From NCBI RefSeq assembly GCF_016638705.1, contig NZ_CP067341.1, positions 933,501 to 997,500 on the forward strand: a DNA stretch of 64,000 nucleotides, given 5' to 3'. The notes below the pieces were generated by a model. That model was given only the letters and a program-made list of their open reading frames with translations, had not been told where the DNA came from and searched no databases. This document shows positions 54,224-63,282 of this stretch, piece after piece (position 1 is the stretch's first letter; every line of letters begins with the position of its first letter). The DNA is from Lysinibacillus agricola. Its GTDB lineage: Bacteria; Bacillota; Bacilli; Bacillales_A; Planococcaceae. Made by a program: the position numbers and the translations under genes.

Positions 54224-55942
54224 ATGAAGTTTTATAAAAACGCATCTTTGATCGGGAAGTTCGGAATATTCAATTCAATTATGTTGATTGCACTTGTCAT
54301 TATAGGGTTTACTGGCATAATGGGTGTTGAAAAAATGAATGATAATGCGACATCTATATATGATGAAGATTTAACTTCTATCTATTTATTAAGTAACATT
54401 TCAACTAATCAGCAAAAAATAACGAATCTAAAGTTCAAAATTTTCTTTCATTCACAAGATCTAGATGAAAAAATTCAATATTATGAAGAAATAGCAACTA
54501 TTGAAGAAGAAATTAGTTATGCCTTTAAAGATTTAAAGAAAGTAAACATGGATAGTGAAGAAAAAAAATTACTTAAGTATTTGGAAGAAGTAAATCAAAG
54601 TTATGAAGACATATTAGAATCCAGTTTTCAACAAGTTACCTCTGGTGCGACAGAAGTGGATGCCAATGTATTATTAGAACCTCTATTTGAAAAAGAAAAG
54701 CAAAGAGATGATTTGATGGAGCAATTAGAAACAGCAACTATCAAAAGTGCCGAATTGAGCAATGAAAAAAATAATGGAACATATAAGAGAACATTGTATC
54801 AAAACGGTATTATTATGGTTATCACTCTACTATTTAGTATAAGTATTCTAATCTACTTAAGTAGGTATGTTAAAAACGCAATCTCCAATATTCAGGATGT
54901 AGTTTCTGGGGTTGAAGATGGTGATTTAACGCGACATGCTGAGGTATTATATCCGGATGATCTTGGGAGAATTACGCAAGGTTTGAACAATTCTGTTACA
55001 CATATTCAGGAACTTGTTTCTAATGTGAATAGTACCTCAACACAAATGGGAAGTTTAAGTGAAAATTTAAGTGCAACTATTGAGGAAATTACGGCTTCAA
55101 TGAACGAAATTGATACAACCTCAAAGGAAGTCGCTATGGGAAGTACTACACTAAGTGCAACAACAGAGCAACTAAACGCGACTGCAATTGAAGTGCTTGA
55201 TAGTACGGAAAAATTAAATGAGAAAACAGAATATAGTCTTGAATTCTCACAAAAAGTAAAAGATAGAGCAATTGATATTAAAGAAACAGCTGTTCAAGCA
55301 TATAGTACAGCTCGTGATCTATATGATGACAAACAAAAGCTAGTTTTAGAAGCGATTGAGGCCGGAAAAATCGTATCTGAAGTAAAAGTAATGTCTGACA
55401 CAATAGCAGATATTGCAGATCAAACGAATTTGTTAGCATTAAATGCAGCTATCGAGGCAGCTAGGGCAGGAGAGCAAGGAAAAGGTTTTGCTGTTGTTGC
55501 TGACGAAGTCCGAAAATTAGCCGAACAATCATCTGAAACCGTTCAAAGAATACAAATTGTTACAAGTGACGTAGAAAAAGCATTTAAAAATGTGTCTACT
55601 AATGCTCAAGAGCTATTACACTTTATAGACGATAAAGTAACACCTGATTATGAGCTTTTCGAAAACAGTGGAATTCAATATGAAGAAGATGCTATGTACT
55701 TTAATACATTAATAACTGAAGTGACCGCATTTGTTGGGACGATGAAGTATTCTATGCTAGAAATACAAAAAGCGATTGAAAATGTATCTACTGTCGCGCT
55801 AGAGTCATCTGATTATTCAAATGGGATAGCAAATAGTATTTCAGAAACATTACAAGCCATACAGCATGTAGCAGAATCATCCGTTCAAACTGCAAGTATC
55901 GCCGAAAAGATTTCTCAACAGTTAAATAATTTCAAGCTATAG
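54224..55942 (+). CDS. transmembrane methyl-accepting chemotaxis protein
   Basis: A 572-residue MCP. Helix 1 is at about 11-32, an extracellular four-helix-bundle-like sensor spans 35-190, helix 2 is at about 190-212 ([21 protein letters not shown]), HAMP follows at 213-265, and the signalling domain has [40 protein letters not shown] near residue 390. It senses an unknown ligand and signals through CheW/CheA. ATG at 54224 follows AAGGTGGAG. A separate unit from HemAT, divided by the repeat. Confidence 0.95.
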   Translation: MKFYKNASLIGKFGIFNSIMLIALVIIGFTGIMGVEKMNDNATSIYDEDLTSIYLLSNISTNQQKITNLKFKIFFHSQDLDEKIQYYEEIATIEEEISYAFKDLKKVNMDSEEKKLLKYLEEVNQSYEDILESSFQQVTSGATEVDANVLLEPLFEKEKQRDDLMEQLETATIKSAELSNEKNNGTYKRTLYQNGIIMVITLLFSISILIYLSRYVKNAISNIQDVVSGVEDGDLTRHAEVLYPDDLGRITQGLNNSVTHIQELVSNVNSTSTQMGSLSENLSATIEEITASMNEIDTTSKEVAMGSTTLSATTEQLNATAIEVLDSTEKLNEKTEYSLEFSQKVKDRAIDIKETAVQAYSTARDLYDDKQKLVLEAIEAGKIVSEVKVMSDTIADIADQTNLLALNAAIEAARAGEQGKGFAVVADEVRKLAEQSSETVQRIQIVTSDVEKAFKNVSTNAQELLHFIDDKVTPDYELFENSGIQYEEDAMYFNTLITEVTAFVGTMKYSMLEIQKAIENVSTVALESSDYSNGIANSISETLQAIQHVAESSVQTASIAEKISQQLNNFKL

Positions 55943-55953
55943 AATAGGAAAAT

Positions 55954-56010
55954 TACCCGCTGGGAAAGACGTTGAATACGGTTAATCTTAAGTCTCCCGC
56001 GGGTAATAGC
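55954..56010 (+). other. long-range hairpin between the MCP gene and ytaF
   Basis: TTACCCGC (from about 55954) pairs with GCGGGTAA (ending about 56008), and inside AGAC pairs with GTCT. A further CGCGGGCAAT follows. It is not followed by a T-run, so it may be a leader structure for ytaF rather than a terminator. I do not recognise a riboswitch class. Confidence 0.35.
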
Positions 56011-56133
56011 TGAAGAAACGCGGGCAATCCCATTCCCTCCGTAAGCAATTCCATTCAAAGTATGAATGAACAAAAATTTTTTCCTTTCATATCATATGTG
56101 AGAATGGATTTTACGTTATTGAGGAGGAAAAGA

Positions 56134-56703
56134 ATGCATTGGATAGCCATCATTCTTATTGGGATCGCTGCCAACTTAGATAATTTAGGAATTGGTCTCG
56201 CTTATGGTATTAAGCGAGTGAAAATACCCGTATTATCCAATGCGGTTATTGCCCTTATTTCAATGATCGTCACATACGTTGCAGTTACAGCTGGGAGCGT
56301 AGTTATTAATTTTGTCTCTCCAGATTTCGCAAATTTAATAGGAAGTCTTTTGCTTTGTGTTATTGGGATATGGACTTTATTATCTAGTCGCTTGTCTAAA
56401 CAAGGGATATTAGAAAACCCTGAAGTATTTGATGAGGATAAAAATTATATCATTTCATTTCGAGAAGCAATGACGCTCGGCTTTGTCTTATCAGCTAACT
56501 GTTTAGCCGGCGGAATAGCACTTGGAGCCAATGGTATTTCTGCAATATGGACTGTTATTTCTATCGGTGTCTTTTCGTTCATAACAGTAGGCGCGGGTGT
56601 TCACTTTGGCGGTTTACTGACAAAGACATTCATAGGAAAATACTCAACCGCTATTTCAGGATGGTTACTAATTCTTATAGGGGTCCTAGAAATATTCTCT
56701 TAA
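56134..56703 (+). CDS. ytaF: YtaF/MntP-like sporulation membrane protein
   Basis: A 189-residue protein with six predicted helices in two repeats of the MntP/YtaF type; ANLDNLGIGLAYG near residue 14 and SANCLAGGIALGANG near residue 130 carry the repeated Asp/Asn-Leu-Gly motif. YtaF is a sporulation-associated membrane protein whose relatives export Mn2+. ATG at 56134 has GAGGAGG; an upstream in-frame ATG at 56062 lacks one. Confidence 0.85.
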   Translation: MHWIAIILIGIAANLDNLGIGLAYGIKRVKIPVLSNAVIALISMIVTYVAVTAGSVVINFVSPDFANLIGSLLLCVIGIWTLLSSRLSKQGILENPEVFDEDKNYIISFREAMTLGFVLSANCLAGGIALGANGISAIWTVISIGVFSFITVGAGVHFGGLLTKTFIGKYSTAISGWLLILIGVLEIFS

Positions 56704-56758
56704 ATACAATAGGTTTTTAGTTGAGACTAGATGAACCGAAAGAAGTGCTTAAAAGTAG

Positions 56759-56797
56759 GAAATATCACATATATTTTACGTGATATTTCTTTTTTTT
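56759..56797 (+). terminator. terminator of ytaF
   Basis: GAAATATCAC pairs with GTGATATTTC, then TTTTTTTT. Confidence 0.92.
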
Positions 56798-56880
56798 GAG
56801 GTAATTATGACATATTAAGGACGAATTTGGTTTAGTGGTTGACATACGTTGGTATTAACGATTATTCTTGGTAATAGAAG

Positions 56881-56901
56881 TATAATTGAGAATGATTTTC
56901 A
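56881..56901 (+). promoter_or_regulatory. isd promoter -10 box and Fur box
   Basis: TATAAT (56881-56886) is followed at once by TGAGAATGATTTTCA (56887-56901), which matches the Fur 7-1-7 consensus TGATAAT-N-ATTATCA at 12 of 14 positions. Fur with iron should block the start of the haem-uptake operon. An alternative upstream promoter is TTGACA at 56839. Confidence 0.85.
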
Positions 56902-56948
56902 ATTCAATAAGTACTTTCAATTATGTTTTTAGAGGAGGCATGCAACAC

Positions 56949-57578
56949 ATGAAGAAATTAATGATGCTCGTCATGCTTGTAACTTTGTTTGTATTCAACT
57001 TTGCGTTACCACAAGCATCTGCTCAACTAGCTGACGGCACACATTCGATAAAATATCAGGTCAATAAACCTGAAAGTAACTCTGTATCCATTGCAAATGA
57101 TTATTTTGTAAAACCAGCAAAGGTGACAATGAAAAATGGGACAGCTACTGTACAAATTACATTAAAAAATAGTGCGTGGATTACAAAGTTCCAACCACCA
57201 GGTGGAGCTACTGTAGTAAGTGAAGATAAAGCAGCTGATACTCGCACTGTACAATTTACAGTTAAAGATTTAACAAAACCAGTTGTGACTTCTATGAAAA
57301 TTGATATTGATGATATTAATTATCACCATGAATACAGCGTCTCACTAGTATTTGATGCGGCATCTGCAGGAAGCGCAACAGTAGCAAAAGCAGATGATAC
57401 TAAAGCGACTAAAGCAGATGATACTATAGCTACTAAGGCACCAACAACTTCTTCTGAAAGTCAAGTGCCGAATCCACAAACAAGTGATGCAACACCGTAT
57501 TTATTAATCATGGCATTAGTTGGATCAGCATTTTTACTTTATAGAAAAAAACTACAAACAAAAACGGAGGGTCAATAA
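56949..57578 (+). CDS. isdC: IsdC-like NEAT haem protein, sortase B-anchored
   Basis: A 209-residue cell-wall haem carrier. Signal peptide 1-25 (ending ASA), one NEAT domain at about 28-140 with the haem pair Tyr125 and Tyr129 in YHHEYSVSLVF (YxxxY), a Thr/Ala/Asp linker, the sortase B signal NPQTS at 175-179, a membrane helix and the tail RKKLQTKTEGQ. IsdC relays haem from outer proteins to IsdE. The ATG at 56949 has GGAGG 10 nt upstream. First gene behind the Fur box; its stop overlaps the next ATG (TAATG). Confidence 0.93.
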   Translation: MKKLMMLVMLVTLFVFNFALPQASAQLADGTHSIKYQVNKPESNSVSIANDYFVKPAKVTMKNGTATVQITLKNSAWITKFQPPGGATVVSEDKAADTRTVQFTVKDLTKPVVTSMKIDIDDINYHHEYSVSLVFDAASAGSATVAKADDTKATKADDTIATKAPTTSSESQVPNPQTSDATPYLLIMALVGSAFLLYRKKLQTKTEGQ

Positions 57579-59038
57579 TGGCTAAAAAACGTCAATCACG
57601 CGCAACAAAAATAGTACTAGCTTCATTGCTAGCAGCATCCCTTTCAGTACCATCATTTGCATCTGCAAAGGTAGCTGAAGTAACGACTACAAATACTGAA
57701 GTAAAAGTGGAAGCTACTAAATCAGAGAAAGCTGATACTATCGTAGATTTCCAAATCTTTAAGCCAGGTACAACAGAACCACAACCTGCAATTAGCTCTC
57801 ATCTTTTAACACAAGGTACTATCGTTGAGAAGGATGGAAAGTTTGAGGCGAAATTAACAGTAGTTGCAAAATCTGCATCGATGATTTCAGGCTTACAAAC
57901 AAAGCAAGGTGATAAGTTTGTAGATGCTACTGAAGTGAAAAATGCAGATGGAACAATTACATACAGTTTCCCAGTTGTAGCTGGTGAAGTATTATCAGCG
58001 AAAATCCACGTTGTCGTAGCTTCAGCTAATATGGACAAGTGGTATGATTTTGATTTAAAAGCAGTAGAAAATAAGGAAGCAACTACTGGGGAAGAAGATG
58101 GGAAATCTGAAGAAGCTAAAGTAACTGATGTGGCTGTCACTGTTTACAAAAACGGTACTTCTGAAGAATCTATTATGAAGCAATATATTGAACCAAAAGT
58201 AGGCGTATCAGTAGTAGACGGTAAAAACATAGTTACTATGGCATTCCCTCAAGGTCAATATGTTAAAGGATTCACAGTGGAAGGAAAAGCAGCAACTTTA
58301 GTAAGTAAAGACTATGCTACAAACAAAAGTACGTACTCATTTGAAGTTCCAGACTTAAAGAAACTTGTAAATGCACAGCTGCATATTGTTGTGAATGAGC
58401 CAGACAAAGGCGTGAACTATGACTCGAATCACCAAGTACAATTTAGCTTTGCTGTGGAAAGCGCAGAAAAACAAGTGGTGAATCCATTTAAAGATATTAG
58501 TAATGATGCTAATAAAGATGCAATCTTAGCTTTATACAGCGAGGGAATTGTTAAGGGTCAAGATTACTTTAAACCAAATGACAATATTACACGCTCTCAA
58601 TTTGCGTTAATGATTGCTCGTTCGTTAAATGTATCTTCTACAAAAGATGCTGGATTTAAAGATACAGCGAAACTTGACACAGAAAGTGTACAAGCAATCA
58701 ATGCTTTAGCTGATGCTGGAATTGTCATGAAAGCAGAGAACTATAATCCAAATGGAACACTTACTCGTCAACAAGCTGCAGTGATGATTTACCGAACAGT
58801 AACGCATGTTGCAGGAAAAGAAATGAACTACGGTGATCCAAGTTTGTCTTATTATGCTGATGGTGCAACTGTTAAAAGTGAAGAAGCGAGAAAAGCCTTT
58901 GCGTTTCTATATGCAGGTAAAATCATGACTGGATCTGTCGATGCTAAAGGTAAAACTGTTATTAATGCAAGCAGTCCATTAAAACGCGCACATATGGCAA
59001 AAATTTTAAATGGCTCATTACAATACATGAATAAATAA
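57578..59038 (+). CDS. SLH-anchored double-NEAT haem-binding protein
   Basis: A 486-residue surface protein: signal peptide 1-30 (SFASA), NEAT-like domain 1 (about 50-165), NEAT-like domain 2 (about 185-305), and three SLH domains (about 310-486; KDISNDANKDAILALYSEGIVKG and similar). Bacillus anthracis BslK has a comparable NEAT-SLH plan. The haem Tyr pair is altered: MDKWY in domain 1 (Met at the first position) and YDSNH in domain 2 (His at the second). It may take haem by other ligands or act as a hemophore-docking protein. Start overlaps the previous stop; ribosome site GGAGGG. Confidence 0.88.
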   Translation: MAKKRQSRATKIVLASLLAASLSVPSFASAKVAEVTTTNTEVKVEATKSEKADTIVDFQIFKPGTTEPQPAISSHLLTQGTIVEKDGKFEAKLTVVAKSASMISGLQTKQGDKFVDATEVKNADGTITYSFPVVAGEVLSAKIHVVVASANMDKWYDFDLKAVENKEATTGEEDGKSEEAKVTDVAVTVYKNGTSEESIMKQYIEPKVGVSVVDGKNIVTMAFPQGQYVKGFTVEGKAATLVSKDYATNKSTYSFEVPDLKKLVNAQLHIVVNEPDKGVNYDSNHQVQFSFAVESAEKQVVNPFKDISNDANKDAILALYSEGIVKGQDYFKPNDNITRSQFALMIARSLNVSSTKDAGFKDTAKLDTESVQAINALADAGIVMKAENYNPNGTLTRQQAAVMIYRTVTHVAGKEMNYGDPSLSYYADGATVKSEEARKAFAFLYAGKIMTGSVDAKGKTVINASSPLKRAHMAKILNGSLQYMNK

Positions 59039-59045
59039 TACGGTT

Positions 59046-59090
59046 ACAGCAACTTCCTTTCTCACTTATTCGAGGAAGGAAGTTACTGTG
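59046..59090 (+). terminator. intercistronic hairpin
   Basis: ACAGCAACTTCCTTTCTC pairs with GAGGAAGGAAGTTACTGT with few mismatches, followed by a weak T-run. It may lower expression of the genes downstream. Confidence 0.6.
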
Positions 59091-59119
59091 TTCTTAAAGA
59101 ATTTGGAGGAATTTACACA

Positions 59120-60433
59120 GTGATTAACAATAGAAAAATATTTCGAGTATTCGTTTTGAGTACTATTTTACTGATGTTTCTCCCTCCATTTGTATGGCTT
59201 CAGGCAAAAGCTGAAGAATCTGTATTAGAAAATGGGAGCTATCAAGTTGAACTAAGCTTTTCATCTCTAGATGGAGGGAAAGACAATATTTTTAGTGAAT
59301 TGGCGATAATTGATGTGAAGAACGGTCAATATAGCTTGAATTTAACTATAAATCAGCCATTGAGTATTAGAGATATACATATCGAACAGCTGGAAAATGA
59401 GCTTTCGTCAAACGTTCAGACTGAAAATTTAGTTCAATTTGATGTCAAGGATTTACATCAGCCTATTATTATAAAAGGCAAGATGGCACTTTCATCCTCT
59501 GAAGAATATTTCCCTTTTTCCCAGGAGCTTCAATTACAATTAACAACCCTTTCAATAATTGTGCCTAAGGATGAGGAAGTTATTCCGGAAAACGAAGTCA
59601 TAGAACCTCCTTCAGAAGAAATCTACGATAAGGAATGGTCAATGAATTACGTATTATTAGTAGATGGAAAAAACGAACAATCGATTATGAATACATATGT
59701 AAATCCTGTTGCAAAAATAAAAGAAAAAAACGGCAAATATTATGCTCACATGACCATTTTAAAATCTAATTGGATAACAGGATTAACTGTAGCTCAACAA
59801 GGAAACCAAGTGGAACCAAAGCTTATTTCACTCGTAAACAATGTCCGAATCGTCGAATTTGAAATTAGAAATTTTGAACAGCCTATACGAATGTGGGTTA
59901 AGGTTGATATTCCTGAGATTTCTTATCATCATCAATATTTCGTCAATCTAAAATTCGATCAACAGCAGGTAGCAAAATTTTTAAATAAGCCTTCTGAAGC
60001 AGTATCATCTGAGCAAGTAACTAGTGGGAAGCCCCCTGTTATTGTTAAAGAGCAAGTGAAAAAAGCACCTGTGATAAAACAGCATGAGACAGTGGTAAAA
60101 CAGCAAAATACGGGGGTAAAACCAGCACAACTACCACTGTCTCTGCCACTGCCATCAGTTCAGCCTACATTCATTGTGCCAAAGGAAGAGCAATTAGCAT
60201 TTGATCGTACATTTGACGCACCTATTGAGGATGCTGTTGTAGACGAGGCGGAGAAAGCTGATGTTAAAGAGGACACAGCAGAAAAAGTAGTGAAGGATTC
60301 TAAAGTCGATCAGCAGCTTGCTCAGCTGAATATCGTAAAGATCGTATTGTTGATAATAATTTGTATTTTATCGGGCTGGTTGCTCGTTCGTCGTATGAAA
60401 AATTCCAAAAAAGATGTGACGGAACAGAAATAA
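59120..60433 (+). CDS. membrane-anchored double-NEAT haem-binding protein
   Basis: A 437-residue protein: signal peptide 1-31, NEAT-like domain 1 (about 33-150) without the Tyr pair, NEAT domain 2 (about 170-290) with the complete YHHQYFVNLKF (YxxxY), a Lys/Gln/Val/Pro-rich spacer (about 295-410), a C-terminal membrane helix (about 405-425) and a basic tail. It has no LPXTG or NPQTN motif, so the helix alone holds it. It could bridge wall-bound NEAT proteins to IsdE. GTG start at 59120 with GGAGG. Confidence 0.88.
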   Translation: MINNRKIFRVFVLSTILLMFLPPFVWLQAKAEESVLENGSYQVELSFSSLDGGKDNIFSELAIIDVKNGQYSLNLTINQPLSIRDIHIEQLENELSSNVQTENLVQFDVKDLHQPIIIKGKMALSSSEEYFPFSQELQLQLTTLSIIVPKDEEVIPENEVIEPPSEEIYDKEWSMNYVLLVDGKNEQSIMNTYVNPVAKIKEKNGKYYAHMTILKSNWITGLTVAQQGNQVEPKLISLVNNVRIVEFEIRNFEQPIRMWVKVDIPEISYHHQYFVNLKFDQQQVAKFLNKPSEAVSSEQVTSGKPPVIVKEQVKKAPVIKQHETVVKQQNTGVKPAQLPLSLPLPSVQPTFIVPKEEQLAFDRTFDAPIEDAVVDEAEKADVKEDTAEKVVKDSKVDQQLAQLNIVKIVLLIIICILSGWLLVRRMKNSKKDVTEQK

Positions 60434-60448
60434 GTAGGAGATGACTTT

Positions 60449-61372
60449 ATGCAAAAGAATTGGAAATGTTGGTTGCTCATGATGGCGCTTATGTCATTAC
60501 TTTTGGTAGTCGTTGGCTGTAGTGATGGAGATAAGCAAGAAAAAACAGAGACACCTAAGGAAAAAGCACAATCATCAGCTGAAGCAACTGATGAGAATGA
60601 ACATCGCATTATTGCAGGAACGGTTGTTATTGCAGAAATTCTAGACAAGCTTGAGTTGGACGCTATAGCAGTGCCTGAAACAGAAAAAACATTAGCAAAA
60701 CGCTTTGATGATCTGCCTACTATCGGTAATGCTATGGAGCCAGATATGGAGATTGTTAAATCATTAAATCCAACAGATGTGTTATCAGTGTCGACATTAG
60801 AGTATGATTTACAGGATAAATTCAAGCAGTTAAAAATTCCAGTACATTTTTTAAACTTTCAAAGTGTTGATGGCATGCTTTCAGAGATTAAAACACTTGG
60901 CGAACGCTATGATCGCGTAGAACAAGCTGAGGAGTTAGTGAATGGATTACAAAAAAATATTGATGCTGTACAAACAGTTGCTGGGAGCAAAGAGGGACCA
61001 CGTGTACTAATTTTACTTGGAATTCCCGGTAGTTATTTAGTTGCAACTGAAAACTCCTATGCAGGAGACCTTGTGAAACGTGCAGGCGGTATTAATGTAA
61101 TGGCAGGGCAGGACGCTGAATACTTGTCTTCGAATACTGAGTACCTGCATAACAGTAACCCTGATATTATTTTACGTCTATCACACGGTATGCCAGATGA
61201 AGTAGTAAAAATGTTTGACGAGGAATTTAAAACGAATGATATTTGGAAGCATTTTGACGCAGTAAAAAATGGTAAAGTATATGATTTAGAGGAAGAGTTG
61301 TTCGGTACTACAGCCTCCTTACAAGTGCCACAGGCTTTAGGACAGCTAATGGAAATCTTCTATCGTGAATAG
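60449..61372 (+). CDS. isdE: IsdE, haem-binding ABC lipoprotein
   Basis: A 307-residue lipoprotein (lipobox VVVGC, Cys24) of the TroA/class III fold. The axial haem ligands of S. aureus IsdE are Met78 and His229; here IGNAMEPDMEIVKSLNP holds the Met and RLSHGMPDEVVKMF the His. It receives haem from NEAT proteins and feeds IsdF. ATG at 60449 follows TAGGAG. A terminator-like hairpin follows. Confidence 0.94.
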   Translation: MQKNWKCWLLMMALMSLLLVVVGCSDGDKQEKTETPKEKAQSSAEATDENEHRIIAGTVVIAEILDKLELDAIAVPETEKTLAKRFDDLPTIGNAMEPDMEIVKSLNPTDVLSVSTLEYDLQDKFKQLKIPVHFLNFQSVDGMLSEIKTLGERYDRVEQAEELVNGLQKNIDAVQTVAGSKEGPRVLILLGIPGSYLVATENSYAGDLVKRAGGINVMAGQDAEYLSSNTEYLHNSNPDIILRLSHGMPDEVVKMFDEEFKTNDIWKHFDAVKNGKVYDLEEELFGTTASLQVPQALGQLMEIFYRE

Positions 61373-61383
61373 AAACTAGAAAT

Positions 61384-61425
61384 GTCGCTCGATCACAAGC
61401 ATAGTCTTGTCATAGAGCGCTTTTC
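61384..61425 (+). terminator. terminator after isdE
   Basis: CGCTCGATCACAAG pairs with CTTGTCATAGAGCG (two mismatches), then CTTTTCTT. Some readthrough must occur, or isdF has its own promoter; no Fur box was seen before isdF. Confidence 0.75.
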
Positions 61426-61527
61426 TTATATCTTTTATTTAGTAGGAAATTCACATTTTAGATCCTTAGTAAAGTTGTGGATATACATATAACATGATGG
61501 AATTTGAAAAGAAAAAGGAAGTCCGAT

Positions 61528-62493
61528 ATGACAAAAAAAATTGTAAGCTTTTCAATTGTAATTGTATTATTACTTGTCTCAGCAGTTTATGCAGCAACAA
61601 CGGGTAGCATTAAAATGGGCTTTTTTGAATTTATAGGTGCATTATTTGATGAAGGAAATAGTCAAATGGAAGCTATCCGAGATTTAAGATTTCCACGGAT
61701 TATCGTTGCGGTGTTTGCTGGTGCAGCACTTTCCGTTTCAGGGGTACTATTACAATCTGTGATGCGTAACCCGTTAGCGGATGCAGGGGTTATAGGTATA
61801 TCTTCAGGAGCGGCATTTGTACAACTCTTTATTATTTCTTTCTTTCCAGCATTATTTTTTATGACACCTGTATTAGCGTTTATAGGTGGGGCATTTGCCT
61901 GTGCGCTCGTTTTTGCGTTGTCATGGAAGTCAGGCTTGAGTCCATTAAAACTAATTTTAGTCGGGATTGCTATTAATGCAATGTTCACTGGATTAACAGA
62001 AGCTTTCATTAGCTTAGGTGGCTCATTGAATACTTCAGCTTCCAGTGTTGTAGGGTCAAACCTAACGATGCGTACTTGGAAGGATGTATCAACAATTGTC
62101 ACATACGGTACTGTCGGATTAATAGCTGCCTTTGCGTTATATAGCTGGTGTAACCTTCTTGTATTACAAGACAAAACAGCGAAAAGTCTAGGCTTTCATG
62201 TAGCCCGTGCTCGTCTATTAATAGCTGCAGTGGCAGTATTATTATCGGCTGTTTCTGTAGTCGTAGCAGGTGTTATTTCGTTTGTTGGTCTGTTAGTACC
62301 GCATATTGCCCGTCGTTTAGTTGGGCACGATCATAAGGTGCTTATTCCTTTTACAGCATTAGCGGGAGCATTATTGATATTAGTGGCAGATACGATTGGA
62401 CGAACAATTGTTGCACCGATTGAAATACCAGCTTCAACCATTATGGCAATTATCGGTGGACCATTCTTAATATTCCTATTACGAAAAGAGTGA
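61528..62493 (+). CDS. isdF: IsdF, haem ABC transporter permease
   Basis: A 321-residue FecCD-type permease with about nine or ten helices. LRFPRIIVAVFAGAALSVSGVLLQSVMRNPLADAGVIGISSGA near residue 48 and GVISFVGLLVPHIARRLVGHDHK near residue 250 are the family motifs. The ATG at 61528 follows AAAGGAAG; an earlier in-frame codon at 61504 lacks a site. It is 6 nt before the ATPase gene. Confidence 0.94.
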   Translation: MTKKIVSFSIVIVLLLVSAVYAATTGSIKMGFFEFIGALFDEGNSQMEAIRDLRFPRIIVAVFAGAALSVSGVLLQSVMRNPLADAGVIGISSGAAFVQLFIISFFPALFFMTPVLAFIGGAFACALVFALSWKSGLSPLKLILVGIAINAMFTGLTEAFISLGGSLNTSASSVVGSNLTMRTWKDVSTIVTYGTVGLIAAFALYSWCNLLVLQDKTAKSLGFHVARARLLIAAVAVLLSAVSVVVAGVISFVGLLVPHIARRLVGHDHKVLIPFTALAGALLILVADTIGRTIVAPIEIPASTIMAIIGGPFLIFLLRKE

Positions 62494-62499
62494 GGAGAC

Positions 62500-63270
62500 A
62501 TGGAAATACAAGATATTATCGTATCGCATGATAATACTCGAAATCATTTAGATGGTGTATCAACGATGATTGAAAAAGGCAAAATCACAACGATTATTGG
62601 TCCAAACGGCTGTGGAAAATCAACATTATTGAGTGTTATGTCCCGCAACAATAGGCCAATATCGGGGAATATATCGTTAGAAAACAAGGATTTGGTGCAC
62701 TATAAGCCAAAAGAGTTTGCCAAAAAACTAGCAATAGTCTATCAACAAAATGATGTACCAAAGGATTTAACAATAGAAAAGTTAGTGAGCTTTGGACGTC
62801 TACCACATCATACAATGCTAAAAAGAAATTATGAGGAAGATGCCAAAGCTATTGAATGGGCGCTCGCTTGTACGAATTTACTAGAAAAACGTGATACGGA
62901 TTTAGAGGCTTTATCGGGTGGGGAACGTCAGCGAGTGTGGATTGCTATGGCTTTAGCTCAACAATCGGAAATTTTATGCTTGGATGAGCCGACAACGTAT
63001 TTGGATATTTATTATCAAATCGAACTATTAGAGCTTGTAAAAACATTGAATGAGGAGCATGGTTTAACGATTGTCATGGTGCTTCACGATATAAATCAGG
63101 CGATTCGCTATAGCGATCAAATCATTCTGATGAAAGTTGGACAAATAATAGCTGAGGGAGCACCACGCGATGTCATTACAAGGGAAGTTATTAAAGAAGT
63201 CTATGGCGTTGAAGCTATTTTCAATGAGGATGAACAGCTTGGGTTTTACATGGTCCCCCTCGGAATATAA
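62500..63270 (+). CDS. haem/iron-siderophore ABC transporter ATPase
   Basis: A 256-residue FepC/FhuC-type ATPase with Walker A GPNGCGKSTLL near residue 33, signature LSGGERQRVWIA near residue 139, Walker B ILCLDEPTTYLD near residue 160 and switch His VLHD. It powers IsdF. S. aureus isd borrows FhuC-like ATPases; here a dedicated gene is in the operon. ATG at 62500 follows GTGAGG. Confidence 0.94.
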   Translation: MEIQDIIVSHDNTRNHLDGVSTMIEKGKITTIIGPNGCGKSTLLSVMSRNNRPISGNISLENKDLVHYKPKEFAKKLAIVYQQNDVPKDLTIEKLVSFGRLPHHTMLKRNYEEDAKAIEWALACTNLLEKRDTDLEALSGGERQRVWIAMALAQQSEILCLDEPTTYLDIYYQIELLELVKTLNEEHGLTIVMVLHDINQAIRYSDQIILMKVGQIIAEGAPRDVITREVIKEVYGVEAIFNEDEQLGFYMVPLGI

Positions 63271-63282
63271 ACGGGTGATACG

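Noticed and set aside
61426..61527. Second Fur box before isdF
   Set aside because: No sequence close to the 7-1-7 palindrome was found in this gap.
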